From: Lingula anatina
Lineage: Eukaryota; Brachiopoda; Lingulata; Lingulida; Lingulidae
NCBI RefSeq assembly: GCF_001039355.2
Contig: NW_019775458.1
Span: 1,021,426-1,085,425, forward strand
Length of the DNA stretch: 64,000 nucleotides
Direction: 5' to 3'
The translations under genes were made by a program, and so were the position numbers. The notes beneath the pieces were generated by a model. That model saw nothing but the letters and a program-made list of their open reading frames with translations. It had not been told where the DNA came from and made no database searches. Of this stretch, positions 37,301 to 51,328 are shown piece by piece. Positions within the stretch are counted from its first letter, which is position 1; each line of letters starts with the position of its first letter.

Positions 37301-40300
37301 CCCCCCCCCCCTCGGTGGCAAGGGTTGTCGAAACAACCGCCCTTTTGATCAGATATGGCTCGCTCTGAATTAAAGTTTGACTAGGGATTAATTCCATTTC
37401 TCTAGTTGGGTTAACTTAGGGGTACAAACTTAAATGCCCCTAATTTCTTGTCTGTTCTTTTTATGATAATTTAACTTACCTGAAGATTGACTTCAGCATC
37501 TGTAACATCTCGTTCTCCGTCTCGTGCCACATGGTGGCGCAGATGTAGATCAAGGGGGTCTTGGGGTTTCGCCTTGCTACAGAAGCGGTATAAACACGTC
37601 TGGTGTCGTCGAACGATTTCGGGTTGTTCATTACCTCCTCCACGCGCATGTAATCACGTACCTAACAAATAAATTCGAATATTTCGCTTTTAATTAAAAC
37701 TTCATTTTCAATCATCTTTTAGTTTGCTTTCATTTAATGTGGGCAAAAAGTTACACATCTTTTAGTTTTTTCTGAAAGTTTTATAAATGAGCTAAAATAC
37801 TATATGTAGAGCATGGTGCCAAACAATCCTTAATATGCAATCCATAAAATGGCTTTATTTGAGAGAAATGAATACGTGAACTTTAACTTTTTCTTCACAA
37901 GAAACTACAATCATAGATGTCATGTTGCCCCGTTGCAAAACGCTATGCCATCATATGTCATCACTTAATGATTGCAGAAGCACGTGACCCACCTTCTCGT
38001 CCTTCACAAACTCCCTGTCGTCTCGCCGCCGGTTCAGCTTCATGTCCTGTTCTAGAAGAATGCTGCAGTTGAACGGCTTCACAAACAACCTGTTGCACAA
38101 ATGATAAAGTATTATTTGTTTATTTTGTTATATTACACGGTAGAATGTATCCAACACGCTGACGCATAAAGCATACATATAGGCCTATACATATCTTTTT
38201 TTCTAAATTTTACTATTTTATACACATTTTTAAATAAAACTGCAATTTCAATTACAGGTTTACAGCAATAACCTTTTTCGTTATTTCTTGTTATTTTTAT
38301 CTATGTATATCAACTGAGAGAGAGAGAAAGTGATAGAGAGATTATTTACTTCTCTCCTTTGGCCAGTCGTTCAGATCTTGGCATCCAGATATAGAAAGTT
38401 ATCCATGCAAGTGATGGCCACCAAATTATCCATATCCACAGCCAGCGGTATCTCTCGCTCAAGTCGGTGGTAAAGTCGGGAAAGTTCCACTCCAGGTGAT
38501 CAGTGATCAGCTGGAAAAGCAAATTGACGTTAGGCTGTAAATCAGTGTAGACATAGTGTATTTTGGCGCGAAATTATATCATGCCTTCAACAATTTCTTC
38601 AGAACTAATGATCGATAGATCTTGTAGAAAACATTGATATGCCCTTTGAAAAAGCATTTTTAAAAACGAACATTTTTTCATATGTTGTATGTGGCTATTT
38701 TATTTGATTCAATGGTTGCTAGCAATTCCACTTAGTGCAAACAATATGTTTTGAGCAGTGAAAACTGGAAAATACAGTATATAAACCCTGATCTATTCAC
38801 ACCCTGCTCTGTTTATTTTGCTGTTCTAACAGATATTCAAATATCATTCTTAATTTTCAGTCGTTTGCTTGAAAACGTGTCAACTTAAAGCGGAAAGCCA
38901 TAGAAACGAATAAATCAAAATTGAAAACATGTTTGGTAAACTTACAGAGGAATACGACTTGTTCTCATCCGAGCCAAGGCCAATGAGTATGGCAACTGCA
39001 ACAGGTGTCGCCACCGATAGGGGAGCAGCAAAACTAACACGCTGCATCTGTATCTTACAGGCCGTTTTAGCGCAGTACCAGCAGACGAGACTACAGCACA
39101 CCTGGTATGATGCAAACGTACGTTTCAATATCATTTGAATAGTACCGTAATACCCAATTTTAAGTATTATTTCCTGATTACAGACTTAAGGATGGGGTAT
39201 CTGGAAAGCAGTTAAGACGTGGGGTTCTTTTGATTCACCTAACACGTGCATGTAATAATAATAATAACAATAAATAATGAATTTATTTTGAGTCTAAAAT
39301 CCATTATAACATGTTCAGAAGACTTTAAATGTACATAAAACAATTACTTAAGAAATCAATTATAAGGAATAGATAAAAGAAAAGTTACAGAACTTAACGA
39401 CAAAAAAATTTAGGAGTTTTCTAGATAAACCATACGGTACCGTAATACCCAACATATGTAAAAGTAGCGAATAATTTTTCGACAGGCAAAACATATTTTG
39501 ATGTGAACATTTTGACTGTGTGGTTTACAGTTGGACTGATTTGTTACCCACCTGAATCAGCATGGCGATACCTGCTTCCCAAGTGGCTGTAGAAAAATAA
39601 GGTTCTCCTTCGATGTCCTGATTGTCAGTTCCCTTACATCGTTGGAAATCCAAATGGAACAGCGAAAATACGTCCAAACTGTTTGTGCTGACGATCAGTG
39701 CCAGAAGTAGTACCGGGGTTATAGCCAACTTCCACGCACTTATGAAAAAGTAAATTTTGTTCTTGGCCTGGCGTATTTTTTTCTTATGTTTTACCAAAAC
39801 CTTGTGGATGAAACTGCGGTCTGGGAGATTGCTGAATTTGCTAGATTTTCGGTCAATCCACACAAAGTTTTCCCACCAAGATAAAGAAATGAGAAATAGG
39901 GAGACGGGTATGAGCCACATTCTAATGGCCGGGGTAATGGCAGAGTTGTCATACTCATTATAGGTCAGATAAAAAGAGCTCTCTGTATCTGTCGCATTTT
40001 TCCTTGATACTGTCTCTAGTGTAGGGACGAAAAACAATGCTGAGAGCTGAACTAGAATCGCTACTGAGTCTGAGAATATGTGTAGGGGGCGGTACTTCTC
40101 GGCCTCGGCACGTGGGCGCAAGATAAGCTGAAGAAGGCTGGGTATAAGCGCTACTCCGTGCATAATCAGCAAACCTTGAGTGATGTCAAGAAAGGGAAGG
40201 ACGAGGAAGACGAGGATGCACAGTCCAACTGAGTGACACGTTTCCACGACAAGAACCTGCCAAGCAACAAAATATTTATAAGCTATAATATATCTCCACA

Positions 40301-40610
40301 TAAAGATAACTTTAGCGCTGACTTTCTGTCCACAGGATGGCTTTAAGATGTTCATTTGTAGATGAATTGTGGGAACAAGAATGTCTGTTCTGTTTGTTAT
40401 GAACCTATACAAAATGTCATCAAAATATTGAAAAGAAAATGATTTTTATTATACTGCAAATATTAATAAGTGTCCCACATATAGAACCACTGTTTTCCTT
40501 GTAGACTTCACACAATGATGTTCATGGAAAAGTTATTTGAAAAAAGGTCGGGGCTTGCCATTTTTAACATTGTCTTATTTTCATACTATTATTTTTTATT
40601 TTATTTTATT

Positions 40611-40641
<31 letters not shown>

Positions 40642-43600
40642 TTTGTTTAGGCTCGACAGCAGAACTTGAATCCACCTATGTAAATAATTGTCTTTGCGCT
40701 TGATAACACAATTAGAAAAATGATGAGCAAAATGATTGGTTTGATGTACATGTCTTTGTTATCTTGGCATCGTGGCATGATTGACGCAACCCACGTAGAG
40801 GTAAAAATGTCATCGCAAATAGGCGATCAGTTGTTTATTTAGCAAACAATTTTGAAGATAGAAGGAAAACAACTGTCTGGGTAATAAATACTCTAATAAT
40901 CCAGTCTGCTTTTTACTAGTAGAAGCAAACTGATAAATCCATTAAAATAACGCAACTAAAGCTACAGGGTACATTACCCCCACTTCGAACCCCAAGCCTT
41001 GGCCCATTAAACGAATGTGATAAAGCACTGGTATATAAACCACTAACTCAAACCACCGTCATCACTCGAGACAAGACAGCCAAGATGTCAGCAAGCCACC
41101 TCTTTTATTCAGCGGTGCTAGCCACCACCCTCTTTTATGCCGCAGCTCAAAAATTCCCTTCTGAGGATTATATCGCGAAAGTACATGAGTTGCATCGTTT
41201 AAATATGCAGATCAAGTTTATAGAAGAGAAGATGCTCACCGAGTGCAAAGGGTTTCACAGCAAGGTTGCTGCACTTGGTTTTCCAGACAACATCTTTGGG
41301 AAAAGGAGCACTAAAACCATTGAGGAAGTGCAGTTTGAGATAGACCTCGCAAGACATACGCTGGCAGGTTGGAAAATTTGCGTGTAAGCAAATATCACTT
41401 CGGAAAGGTATGAAACCATCTGAGGAGATTTTTTTTTCTAGTAAAGACTTCTCTCACTCAAGTTTTCTTCTTGTATTTTGGATAAACAAAGGTACGTCAC
41501 CTTGATGTATTCAGCCTCACATAAAATATCATATTTGCCAGTTAAGGCAACCAGAACGATTATGATATAAATGTACATTAACACTTATATCGGACATATT
41601 CCAACACAATCCCCATAGATGATTTTTTCATCAGTAAAATAATGAAAAAATAACAATTGAATCTTAATCTATTTTATTTTAGTAATTGATTTTATGTAAG
41701 GTAATCAAGATTGCATTTCATTATACGAAAAAAATTGCATTCAGGTTATGAATTTGGCCATGACATTATGAGGAATGGTCGATGTCGGATTTTTCGCTAA
41801 AATATAGATTAAAAGGAAAAAAAAAGCAAAAATATAATAAGAAGAAATGCAGTGAACTGCACCTCCAAATGTGTTAAATTTAGCATGAAGTTTATGCTAC
41901 ATGCTAAGCCCCAAAGACAGCTTCACTGTATGGGGTTTAGAATTTTCGCCATTTAAGTTTTAATATACAGAATTAAGTAAAGCATATTATACAGGGCTGT
42001 GTTTTTTTAGGATAATTGGCTTGGGTTGTCAATACGTTACATGATAATTGTCTGTGACAAAAAATGCACCATTTTGAAGTGGCTTTCTTCTTTTTGTGTG
42101 AAAAACGCTTAATATCGATCAATTTATTGGAGTCAATTTGGGTTTGAATTGTAGATGGAGAATTGATATTCGTAAAGGTGTACATACCCGCCGTCGGATT
42201 TTTCAGTTTAAGGAACAGAAATCTTAAAATGCACGTTTTCATATGGAAATATTCAAAGGGTTATGCGGCACGTTAGTCTTTTATCTATAGTCCATGTAAT
42301 TAATCATTCGAGATCTTTTAACTATTTTCTCTGCGTCACCAAAGAAAAACAATATCCAAAACAATTGACAAAAATGGCCTATAACGATCTATTATCCCGT
42401 TTTTACAACCACGATTGAAATTCGAAAGTCTTCGTTTCCATTACAAAGGCGGCTTAGGCCTATACACATTGGAGATTCAGGGAAAAGTGTTGAAATTTTC
42501 CGGAATAAATATTCATTTTCGATTTTTTTTACTTTTATATATTTAATTTTAATACTTTCTTTAAAAAGTTGTCAATTTTTCCATATAAAGGTCTAACGCA
42601 CACTATAGGATTCATCCAGACGAACATGGGCAGATATGCCCCCTTCGCTAACACGAAATGTCGAATTCAACCCGCGTCTTACCAGCGTCAAATGCCCAAC
42701 ATTAAACCAAAATTTCGCAATATTTTCCCTTTTTAGCGGAGTGGGGGAGGATGGTAAGCCTGCTGAATATTTTTTTCTTGCTTGCCTGCTATGACAAATA
42801 AGACATGTTTTTTATAATCATATAGTCGCAACACATAAATGGGTCGTTTCTACATGTCGTGTTCTAAGAGATGTTTTTTTTAATCGTATGTCCATGTATT
42901 TGTGGTGTTCAAGAACAGACTGTAGGGAGATCTCAAATACAGTAGTGTGTGTAAGGTCAAATCACTACCATTAATAAATCTTATTCCTATGAACGGTAAG
43001 GCATAAATACGTATTTTGTTCAATTATTCCTTTTGAATATTCTTCGAAAAGGCGTATGTTAGTCTTTATTTATTTATTTTGGCCATTGATCAGCTATCCT
43101 GTTTATAATCATAGATGTGTTTCTGTCTACATCCCTAATAAGTAAGCCCTATGATCTAGGTACTCAGTTTATTCAAGATATGTATAATATCATACCGGTA
43201 TATCACAAACACTATTGCTATTTATTAAATATCACAAATAGGTTCAAAAACAAACAAGACACCTCCTTGATAAGGCACCTTTGACACGTGCCTGCCGTTC
43301 ATGACTCCAGCTGGCTGATACATATACAGACAGTATACGAGATAATTCGTGGACCAGGAAGGTAAATTAACCGAATAAGGTTAAGGTTAGACCAATCAGG
43401 GGATAGGCAGTAGTGTGTTTTGAACGTTTATATTTATCAACCACCCACAGCATCCAAATATATTACTTATTAACATGATATGGATAAAAAGCATATCTCC
43501 GGTAAAGATTAATGGAAAAATAAATTACCATGGAGGATGTTCGTAATGTAATGTTAAAACAATCAATGTGGTTTGTTGGTTTATTGTTTTTCGTCATCCT

Positions 43601-46600
43601 ATCTAAACATGGTCAAATAAAACTGTTTATGATAGTGTTTTAACAATTGAAAAATTGAAGCTAACTCTTAAAATTACAGGTCTCTANGGGTGCAAAACCG
43701 ACCATTACTATCCCCCCTTTGGCCCCACAATTTTTTGGTATTTTAGAGGGTGAACGGTGCCATTTGGTACGGTTTAGAACTATGATTAAGCTTGTCAAAA
43801 TTTTAATTTCAAGAGGGTACCACTGGTGTAATTTTTTTTCAGAAAACGAAGGGGGGGGGGTGTCAGGACCCCCCCCCCCGACACCCCTTAATCCGTCACT
43901 GTAATGGTGCCCATTTTGTGCAAAATATCTCTTACAGAAAGTTGCACAGAATTAACCAAAGAAACATCCGTGAATATCTGGTGAAAAATCAATCTGTGAT
44001 TCTCATACTGGGTATAAAATTAATTACCATGTATTCCTATGAGTGACTAGTTGCAGATTATCGCTTACCACATCGTTTATCTTTCATGAACAGCTAAACC
44101 ATGTCCAGACGGATTCGTCAACTTTGAGGATTCCTGCTACTATTTCAAGTCCATCGTTGCACAGCCTCTGACTTGGGACGAGGCCAGAGCCCGTTGTCAA
44201 GCAAAGTCAGCAGACCTTGTTACCATTGAGTCCAAGGAGGAACACGAGTTCCTTAAGAAAAATCTTAAACGTAAGTTCGCTTTTACGCCATTATGAGAAT
44301 TATGAGAAGAACTCTTTAAAATAAATATTGTAAACTGCTGCTTTACCTTACTTCTGTCTAAACAATGCAAGTTTAACGCTCTATCTATTGGTTTTCCGAC
44401 TCTCAAAGCATCAACAACAAACAGGTAAACTACGTGCGCGACATTTTTTTACATGTAAAAAACTGCAAGAAGCCAGTTGGACTTTCACTTGGAAAAAGAA
44501 CAACAACAATGAAACCATCAAATCCATAGATTACTCAACAAACATGTGTGAAATATTCTGTGTTTCAGCCATTACTAAACAAGGTATTTTCCAAGGCTGG
44601 TTTGTGGGGGGTAAGAGACGCCCTGGTTCCTCTGACGTCAGCTATGGTTTGGCCACCGCTGTTCGCCAAGCTCTCCTCAAACCGCAATACTACTGGGTGC
44701 CTACTGGGAAGACTGTTACCTATGACGGATGGAAGAAAGCCGATGGGGTGCCAGGTGATTACCAGCCTGTTGGCAAAGAGTGTATGATGTTGTGGATTGG
44801 AAGAGAAGACTTCGTTGATTACGAATTTGACGACTGGTACTGTTCCGGTTATAATAATAACTTGGGTTTTATTTGCGAAAAACCAAACCAGTAAGTCAGT
44901 TATCACGACCGAACGGCAGTACTTCACGAAAGCATATTATCTTTTAAAGAACTTCGGAAACATAACCTTTTAATCGTCGAATCAAATTGTCTAATGTGTG
45001 ACCACAGCAAAATGATTTTTCGGTCCTGTATGATGCAACGAGCGCAAATATAATTTGTATACTTAATGAAAATAAACACCTAGCGAATGACCAAGATTAA
45101 ACATTTCAAAATAAAACAAAAATTGTATGTGTTCAGATTGTTCAGATTTCAAAAATTTGTTTACTTGAATTACACCATAAAAAATAAAACATGAATGAAC
45201 TGGCACTAACAGTTTTATTATTTCTGGTAACATTATTTCGATACGACAAACGCCATTTCGAAATCCGGCCGTAATCAACCAAGAATTCCATCCAAGAATG
45301 TTGACAAATTTAAATTTTTTTTGTCCCTCCACTGTAGCTCTGCCTTGCCGGATGCTAATACCAAAGATTAAAATGCTCTCAATTAAAAATGTACAAAAGG
45401 TATCCAAAACGATCTCATTGTCTTTCTTAAAAAGTGTAGTGTTTGTCTTGCCTTATTTGCAGTCTTCTCGGTCTTGTATTTCTAAGTTAGTTAATTGTTA
45501 ATACACAATGTATGGTTCTCCAGGACTTTTAACTCCTCTCTTTACTACGGCATTCTAAAAACAGGGATGTTTTTACATTTGCATTTCGTTTGAAAAGTAC
45601 TGTCACTTTCTCGGTTTTACAGACATTCAGAATAAGATCATTACATTTGCACGGCGCACCACTATAACAGATTAAACATTTTCTATAGGCACTCTCATCG
45701 TTATCAAATTATCACCCGACAGGCGCCGTTTCATCTACAAATTTCATATAAAGTTTTCAAAATATGTTAAATACAATATTTCAAGTGTGTTGATGTTAAA
45801 AGAGGAATGAAACATGTGGAATAAGTCTATTTTTGGATGAAATGGAAATAGCACAATCATGTTGTCCTTTAAAGCACAATCATGAATCACGTTAAGTGCT
45901 CAAAAATTCCAATAATCTCAACTAACACACCAAGCATTTATAGCAATCATTACTCACAAGCCACAAGATATCTATAGTTTCTCCCCCTGTACTCTCTCTA
46001 TCGTATTCTAGCACATGTAAATAAACCATGAGATGGGTTTTTAGTTCACTTACTCATTCCCCTCGATACACAATTTTAACTTAACCACACACTGAAAGAA
46101 AATAGTAGTACGCCTTTACCGGATAGTGCCTTTTAGACCAACATTTATTCATATTCACAATTGCAAGCGCTCCTTAAAAAAAAGAAAAAAAAAAAAAAAG
46201 TTACACTAAATTGTTAAAAAAATACACAAAGATACAAGCCGATACAAAGATACGGCTTGTTTGTACAGTGTATGCGTGAACATATCAGGGAGAAGGGAAA
46301 TGTTCCCAGTGATATATTTTTTTAATACTTGTGATCCATACCTAATGCATTACTGTTTGTTTTAAATTAATTTCGAATCTCAGTGCTTCATACAATTTAC
46401 GAAGAGTAAATACTCAAAACATAGCGGAGTTAAATAACATTGTGGATATCAATTACATAATCTATTAAATTTCATACAAAAATTGCCACAGGTCCTTGAC
46501 AGTAACACTGAAAAGAGGGAAGGAGGAAGGGGGCACATTATCTGTGGGACAACACCTGCTCAGAATACAGTCAGCATCTGAAGAACGGAATGCAAAGCGT

Positions 46601-49600
46601 GGGTACAAAGCGGGAACACGTTTTCTAATACACAATATACTGAAACAAGCAATTTTTCTAACCCTGTGTCCCACATACTGTAGTAAAATGTCCTACTATG
46701 TTATTTCTCAGATGTAGAGCGAAGAGAGTCAAAAATGTATATGCATGCCCCCCCCCCCCAAAAAAAAAATAAATAAATAATATCAACAAAACCATTCGGC
46801 AAAATGCATTCCCCCGACTTCTAAATTCTATGAAGTCTATCTACACTAATTTAACGGACTGCAGTTAGTTTCTGGTCAATTTTTCTCAAACGAAGGATCC
46901 TTTATGGCCAAAATACTTGAGAGACTCTCGACTCTTGCCCATAAACCGCCGACTTTACGCACAAGGCACCCAAGCTCTTGAAAATTAAGTACTTAAAAAT
47001 GCCCATTGATAACATGATATATGAGCTGTATCTTGTTTTATATTGAAGTGCCTTTTCTAATAGGGAGATAAGGCATACTTTATCATTGGCAAACAACACA
47101 ATGGAACTTGCCTTCCACAAAAAGCGTTGGCGTACCGTGCTAAATAAGTTAAACAAATAACTTAATGGCGCATTGTAGTGGCTAATAAATGTATAGAGTG
47201 TCGCTTTTTACTATTTAAGATATATAAGTGACGGGATTTTATTTGTTTTAGTGATCATCGTATGTTAGAATAGCAAAGACGATAAGATATTTGTTTCTTT
47301 ACGAGAAGAGGAATAGGTATTAAGTTTTATTTAACTTTTTAAACATTTTTGTAGAAATCTTGTACTTATAGTTTAAAAGCTTTATCTAATAAACCACCCT
47401 AAGTCTTATTTCCCTGCTAACTCCCGTTTGGTCTTAAACTATTTTACAATATATATGAAGAACAGGCCTTATCAATTTTTTATTAAACAATTTATCAATG
47501 TTCAAACATTTGCAAAACAAACCAAATGCCTTATACTGTACATTTATCAGGCACAATTGACAGCTCAAATAAATAAAGGTATTTTCTTCGAGGTGAATTC
47601 CTGTCAACAGCAGATTTAGAGTGAAATGTTTCTTTTTTTTCATGAGCAAGACAGACCATGCACTTTACCAAACATTAATTAAATCATTGATTGCAGATCA
47701 ACCCATCGTGGGCCAATTTTGCAATTATTGTCCAGGGATGATCATTTTTTTCATCAATGAGATTTTTTATAAATCCTGCATATGTACGAATTTAATTTTT
47801 TCCGTGTGCTAAAAACGCTTTCAACCTCGTTGGGCCAAATGTACTGTGAAGTACCTGAGGTCAACTGACTGGTGACTTCAATTCGATTAACTAATTTTCA
47901 AAGTAAAGAAAGTGCACATACTTAGCCAGAGACATAACATAAAGTGAAAATCGATCTGTGACCCCGGTAAAGAGTACATGTAACTATGAAATACGATGTC
48001 CACTTTTCCGCCTAATCCCTTGGCCCTGTTAAGTATTAACTCTAAACGATATCATTGATATTTCAGAACGCTGTGGCGTAATAGTGGATATAGTTGCTAT
48101 GCTGCTCTAACAGTAGCCTTGTGTGCTAACGTGCTGAACGGCCGTTCTAGCTGGAGATAATTGAGAATGTGGACACAGGGCCTCAAAACAATTTTCATTG
48201 AGGATATAGGTATAATAACAATATACTCCCTAGCAAGGTCTCTCTAGCTCTTACACTGTACTAAAGGGGCTAAAGTCCTTCGACCGATTCTGTAGCTGCA
48301 AGAACAGCTAGCACGGTCTCTGATGGACAGTAATCATAACAAATGTACACGTCCAACATGGAAAAGGAGGGGTGTGGCGAATTAAATGCTTCATGACACA
48401 ATGATTACATCTATACATAAAAAAGAAAGAGAAAATCGTGATCCATATTTACTTTAATTACGAATCTGCAACAATCAGGCAAATGAAAATCCCAATGGTA
48501 GTCTTCTTCTTAATCTTTTTATTTTTTCTATTGATTGATTAATTGGGGTCTAATCAGTCCTTAACTTGAGTCAAGCGCTCAAAAATTGTCCACGTCACCA
48601 GGAAAACGTGTTGTTTGTCTCGACAAAATTCCATGCGCTGTTCTTTAAAACATTAATGTCTAGCCCTCAAAATTTACTTTGTAAACAGATAAGCATTTGT
48701 TGCCAGTTACTTAAAAATGAAGCAGACATACAGAAAATGTTAAGTTGCAAATAAATAGATTGATGACTTCCGGGTTTGCCTTCTACCGAAATCTATCTTG
48801 ATTCCTAAAATTGGTGTATAAATAGAAACTGATATATTTAAAATTGCGGAAATTCGTTGTAGGGGAAAAGTTAATTTAAGTTTGATAATATAATTGTTTC
48901 ACTATGTGATATGAAAAAAATAATGTGTCATCGATGACCAAAAGCAAATAAACAGTCGTGTTAGACTGAACTTGCTTTTCGTCGACTTTCAACTCCAAAT
49001 CTCACATAATTTTTCCCTATTAAATCATAATAAATATTCATCTGATAAAATTTTGCCTCAATTATTTCAGCATATTTTGTATACACCTTTAGGCTTGTTT
49101 TCGAACCACTCTGTGAATATAATATTTCTAGTTTCTTTGCATTGTCTCATCCTGGAAAAAGAGATCTCGGTACAGAGTCTAACATAAGTGGTACGTAATG
49201 ATAAGAAAATTATTTACAGTGTACAGAATCATAAAAATAAAAAAATAAACAAATAATAATATTGAGACCCATTTTAACAGCACCTTTATTTAAATTACCA
49301 GGAGTGGTAATGAACTTGTGAACAAAATTTTAGTGACATCATGAATTGATTTTTGTAATTTTTGAACAGGGTGTTTCCTTCATAGCAATGTACTTATGTC
49401 AACATGTCAACAGTTGTGTGTGTTCAGTATCAGCCGGGGGGCGTAATGGCCCTCAGCATCATGCTGATAAGGGGAGAGGAGCGTCAGCAACTTGGCTGTA
49501 TTTAGTTTGCCTCGTAAGGCAGAGTTTCGAGAAGAGCCGAAGAAGTTATATACCTATGTCCATTCGTTACAATCTTCCATGGTTGGATGATTGTTGACCG

Positions 49601-51271
49601 ATGCAAGTCTGCAAGTTTCTTTAGTGTAAGCTCAAATTATGTGTTTAAACTACATCCACGCGCTCCTTATATTCTAAATACAGATTTATTTACATATATC
49701 GGCACATCTTTTTAGATTATGGCGGTTGTGAATGCCGGATCCAAATTCCAACACTCATGGCTTATGAAATCCCTTTTTGAGATAGTATTTTTCTACTACT
49801 TGAAGTATAGTCATTAAGAAACTGTTATAAGTGCACCACACCCATGTGATTTATTTGACCCTTATCTCCTTACTTCAAGTTACGGCATTTAAACTGTCCA
49901 CTCAGTTACTGTAAATCACTGATATGTACAATTCTGTTTACTGGACTGTAGATGAGAAATTGACCTTTCTCTCTCTCTCCCCTTTTCTCTCTCACTCTCT
50001 CTCTTTTCAAGGTATACATCAGTGCTTTAAATCGCACCCGGCCAATATTTGTCTCCAACTATTCCTAGTTCATTCTTTCTCAATTTGCAACGAACATGAA
50101 TATAAGTGATAACATACGCGAATACCTAAATTTCTTGTTATGCTATCAGCCACTTTATCTATAACATTATTATAATTCTAAAATCACCAGGCGACAACTG
50201 TTTAACTGGGACACAGAGACAGAGACAATCAGTTGCTTTGGATTTCAATAACATTTTCACGCAGCTTCTTTTTCACAAAATTACTTAAAGTTTATTGATC
50301 ACCATTGGACCCGCACAGAACTAAGTGGAATTGGATATATTTGACAAAAGTATTACTTTGCATTTTTTTCTGTCTAGACAGAAATGGCATTTTGATGAAG
50401 ACAAAATCGCAAGCTTCAATACACTGACTTACTGACTGGGATAAGGAAAACACACTATTACATTTTTAACTTGGTAATGTTATGGGTGGGATGTTTGAAG
50501 ACCGTATTTAATATCAATTTTATCCGTTTTAGTTTTTTCTTTATAGATTTCAACATGCATAAAAGGACGAAATATAAGTACAAAAGTAGCTTATAAAATA
50601 AAAATAATAGGAATATAAACAAACAGAAAAAATAAAGTTCCAGAAAAGGCATCTTGTCATTTTGTAGGTTTTTGTAGCGAATCGGACCCTTCATTTTCGC
50701 CCTTGTTGATAAGCTAAATACAACTAAACAGAAAAATATAAAGAATAAATACACCGATTCTACTTACCGCAAAGAACGTCCCCAAACTCGGCCACAGCGT
50801 TACCTTGAAGAGAACCTTGAATAAACACTGCATGAAAGTTAGGAGATAGGGAAAACACATGGTGGCTGCAAGTCCCCATATCCACCTCACGGAGACCTCA
50901 TCACAGCGAACCTTATCCGTCAAATTGGTGTCTTTGTGAACTCCCGGATCCACTATGCAGTTCGTCAAATTCCCAAACATGTCAACCTCGCAAGTCAGCC
51001 ACTTTTCTGTCCTAGACTGGGCCACCGAGATCATAAGCGTGATTTTATGGATGACGGTCGACCCGAGGATGAAGAAGAGGAGAAGCCAGTATACGATCAC
51101 CTTGCAGACCCGCTTGGTTACCTCTAGGCACCAGCTCTCTGAGAGTTCTTCGTTGTCCGGTGATGTTATACGGAAAATGTCCCAAAGCTTGGCGGCAGGT
51201 CCCTTGGGCCTGTGAAATAATGAGTAGTTTTTTAAATTTTCATTTATGAACTGCTGTGTGTGTGTGTGTGC

Positions 51272-51328
<57 letters not shown>

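Larger units (their letters stand above)
40257..50767 (-). other. 10.5 kb intron 2 of chitin synthase A, hosting a lectin gene
   Basis: The donor GCG/GTAAGT at 50768 and the acceptor TTGGCAG at 40257 are both phase 0, linking the N-terminal membrane exon to the next one. Apart from the nested lectin (41085-44894), no coding exon is supported. 40257-41030 and 44895-50767 are AT-rich with microsatellites and scattered low-complexity DNA. Open frames in 45-50 kb show no recognisable domain. Confidence 0.75.

Noticed and set aside
49346-49597. 83-codon frame in a slightly GC-richer patch
   Set aside because: No recognisable motif, signal peptide or splice context; not enough to call a gene.
45063-50160. 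Assorted open frames of 60-114 codons in the large intron
   Set aside because: AT-rich composition, no domain, no phase-compatible splice partners; consistent with chance.
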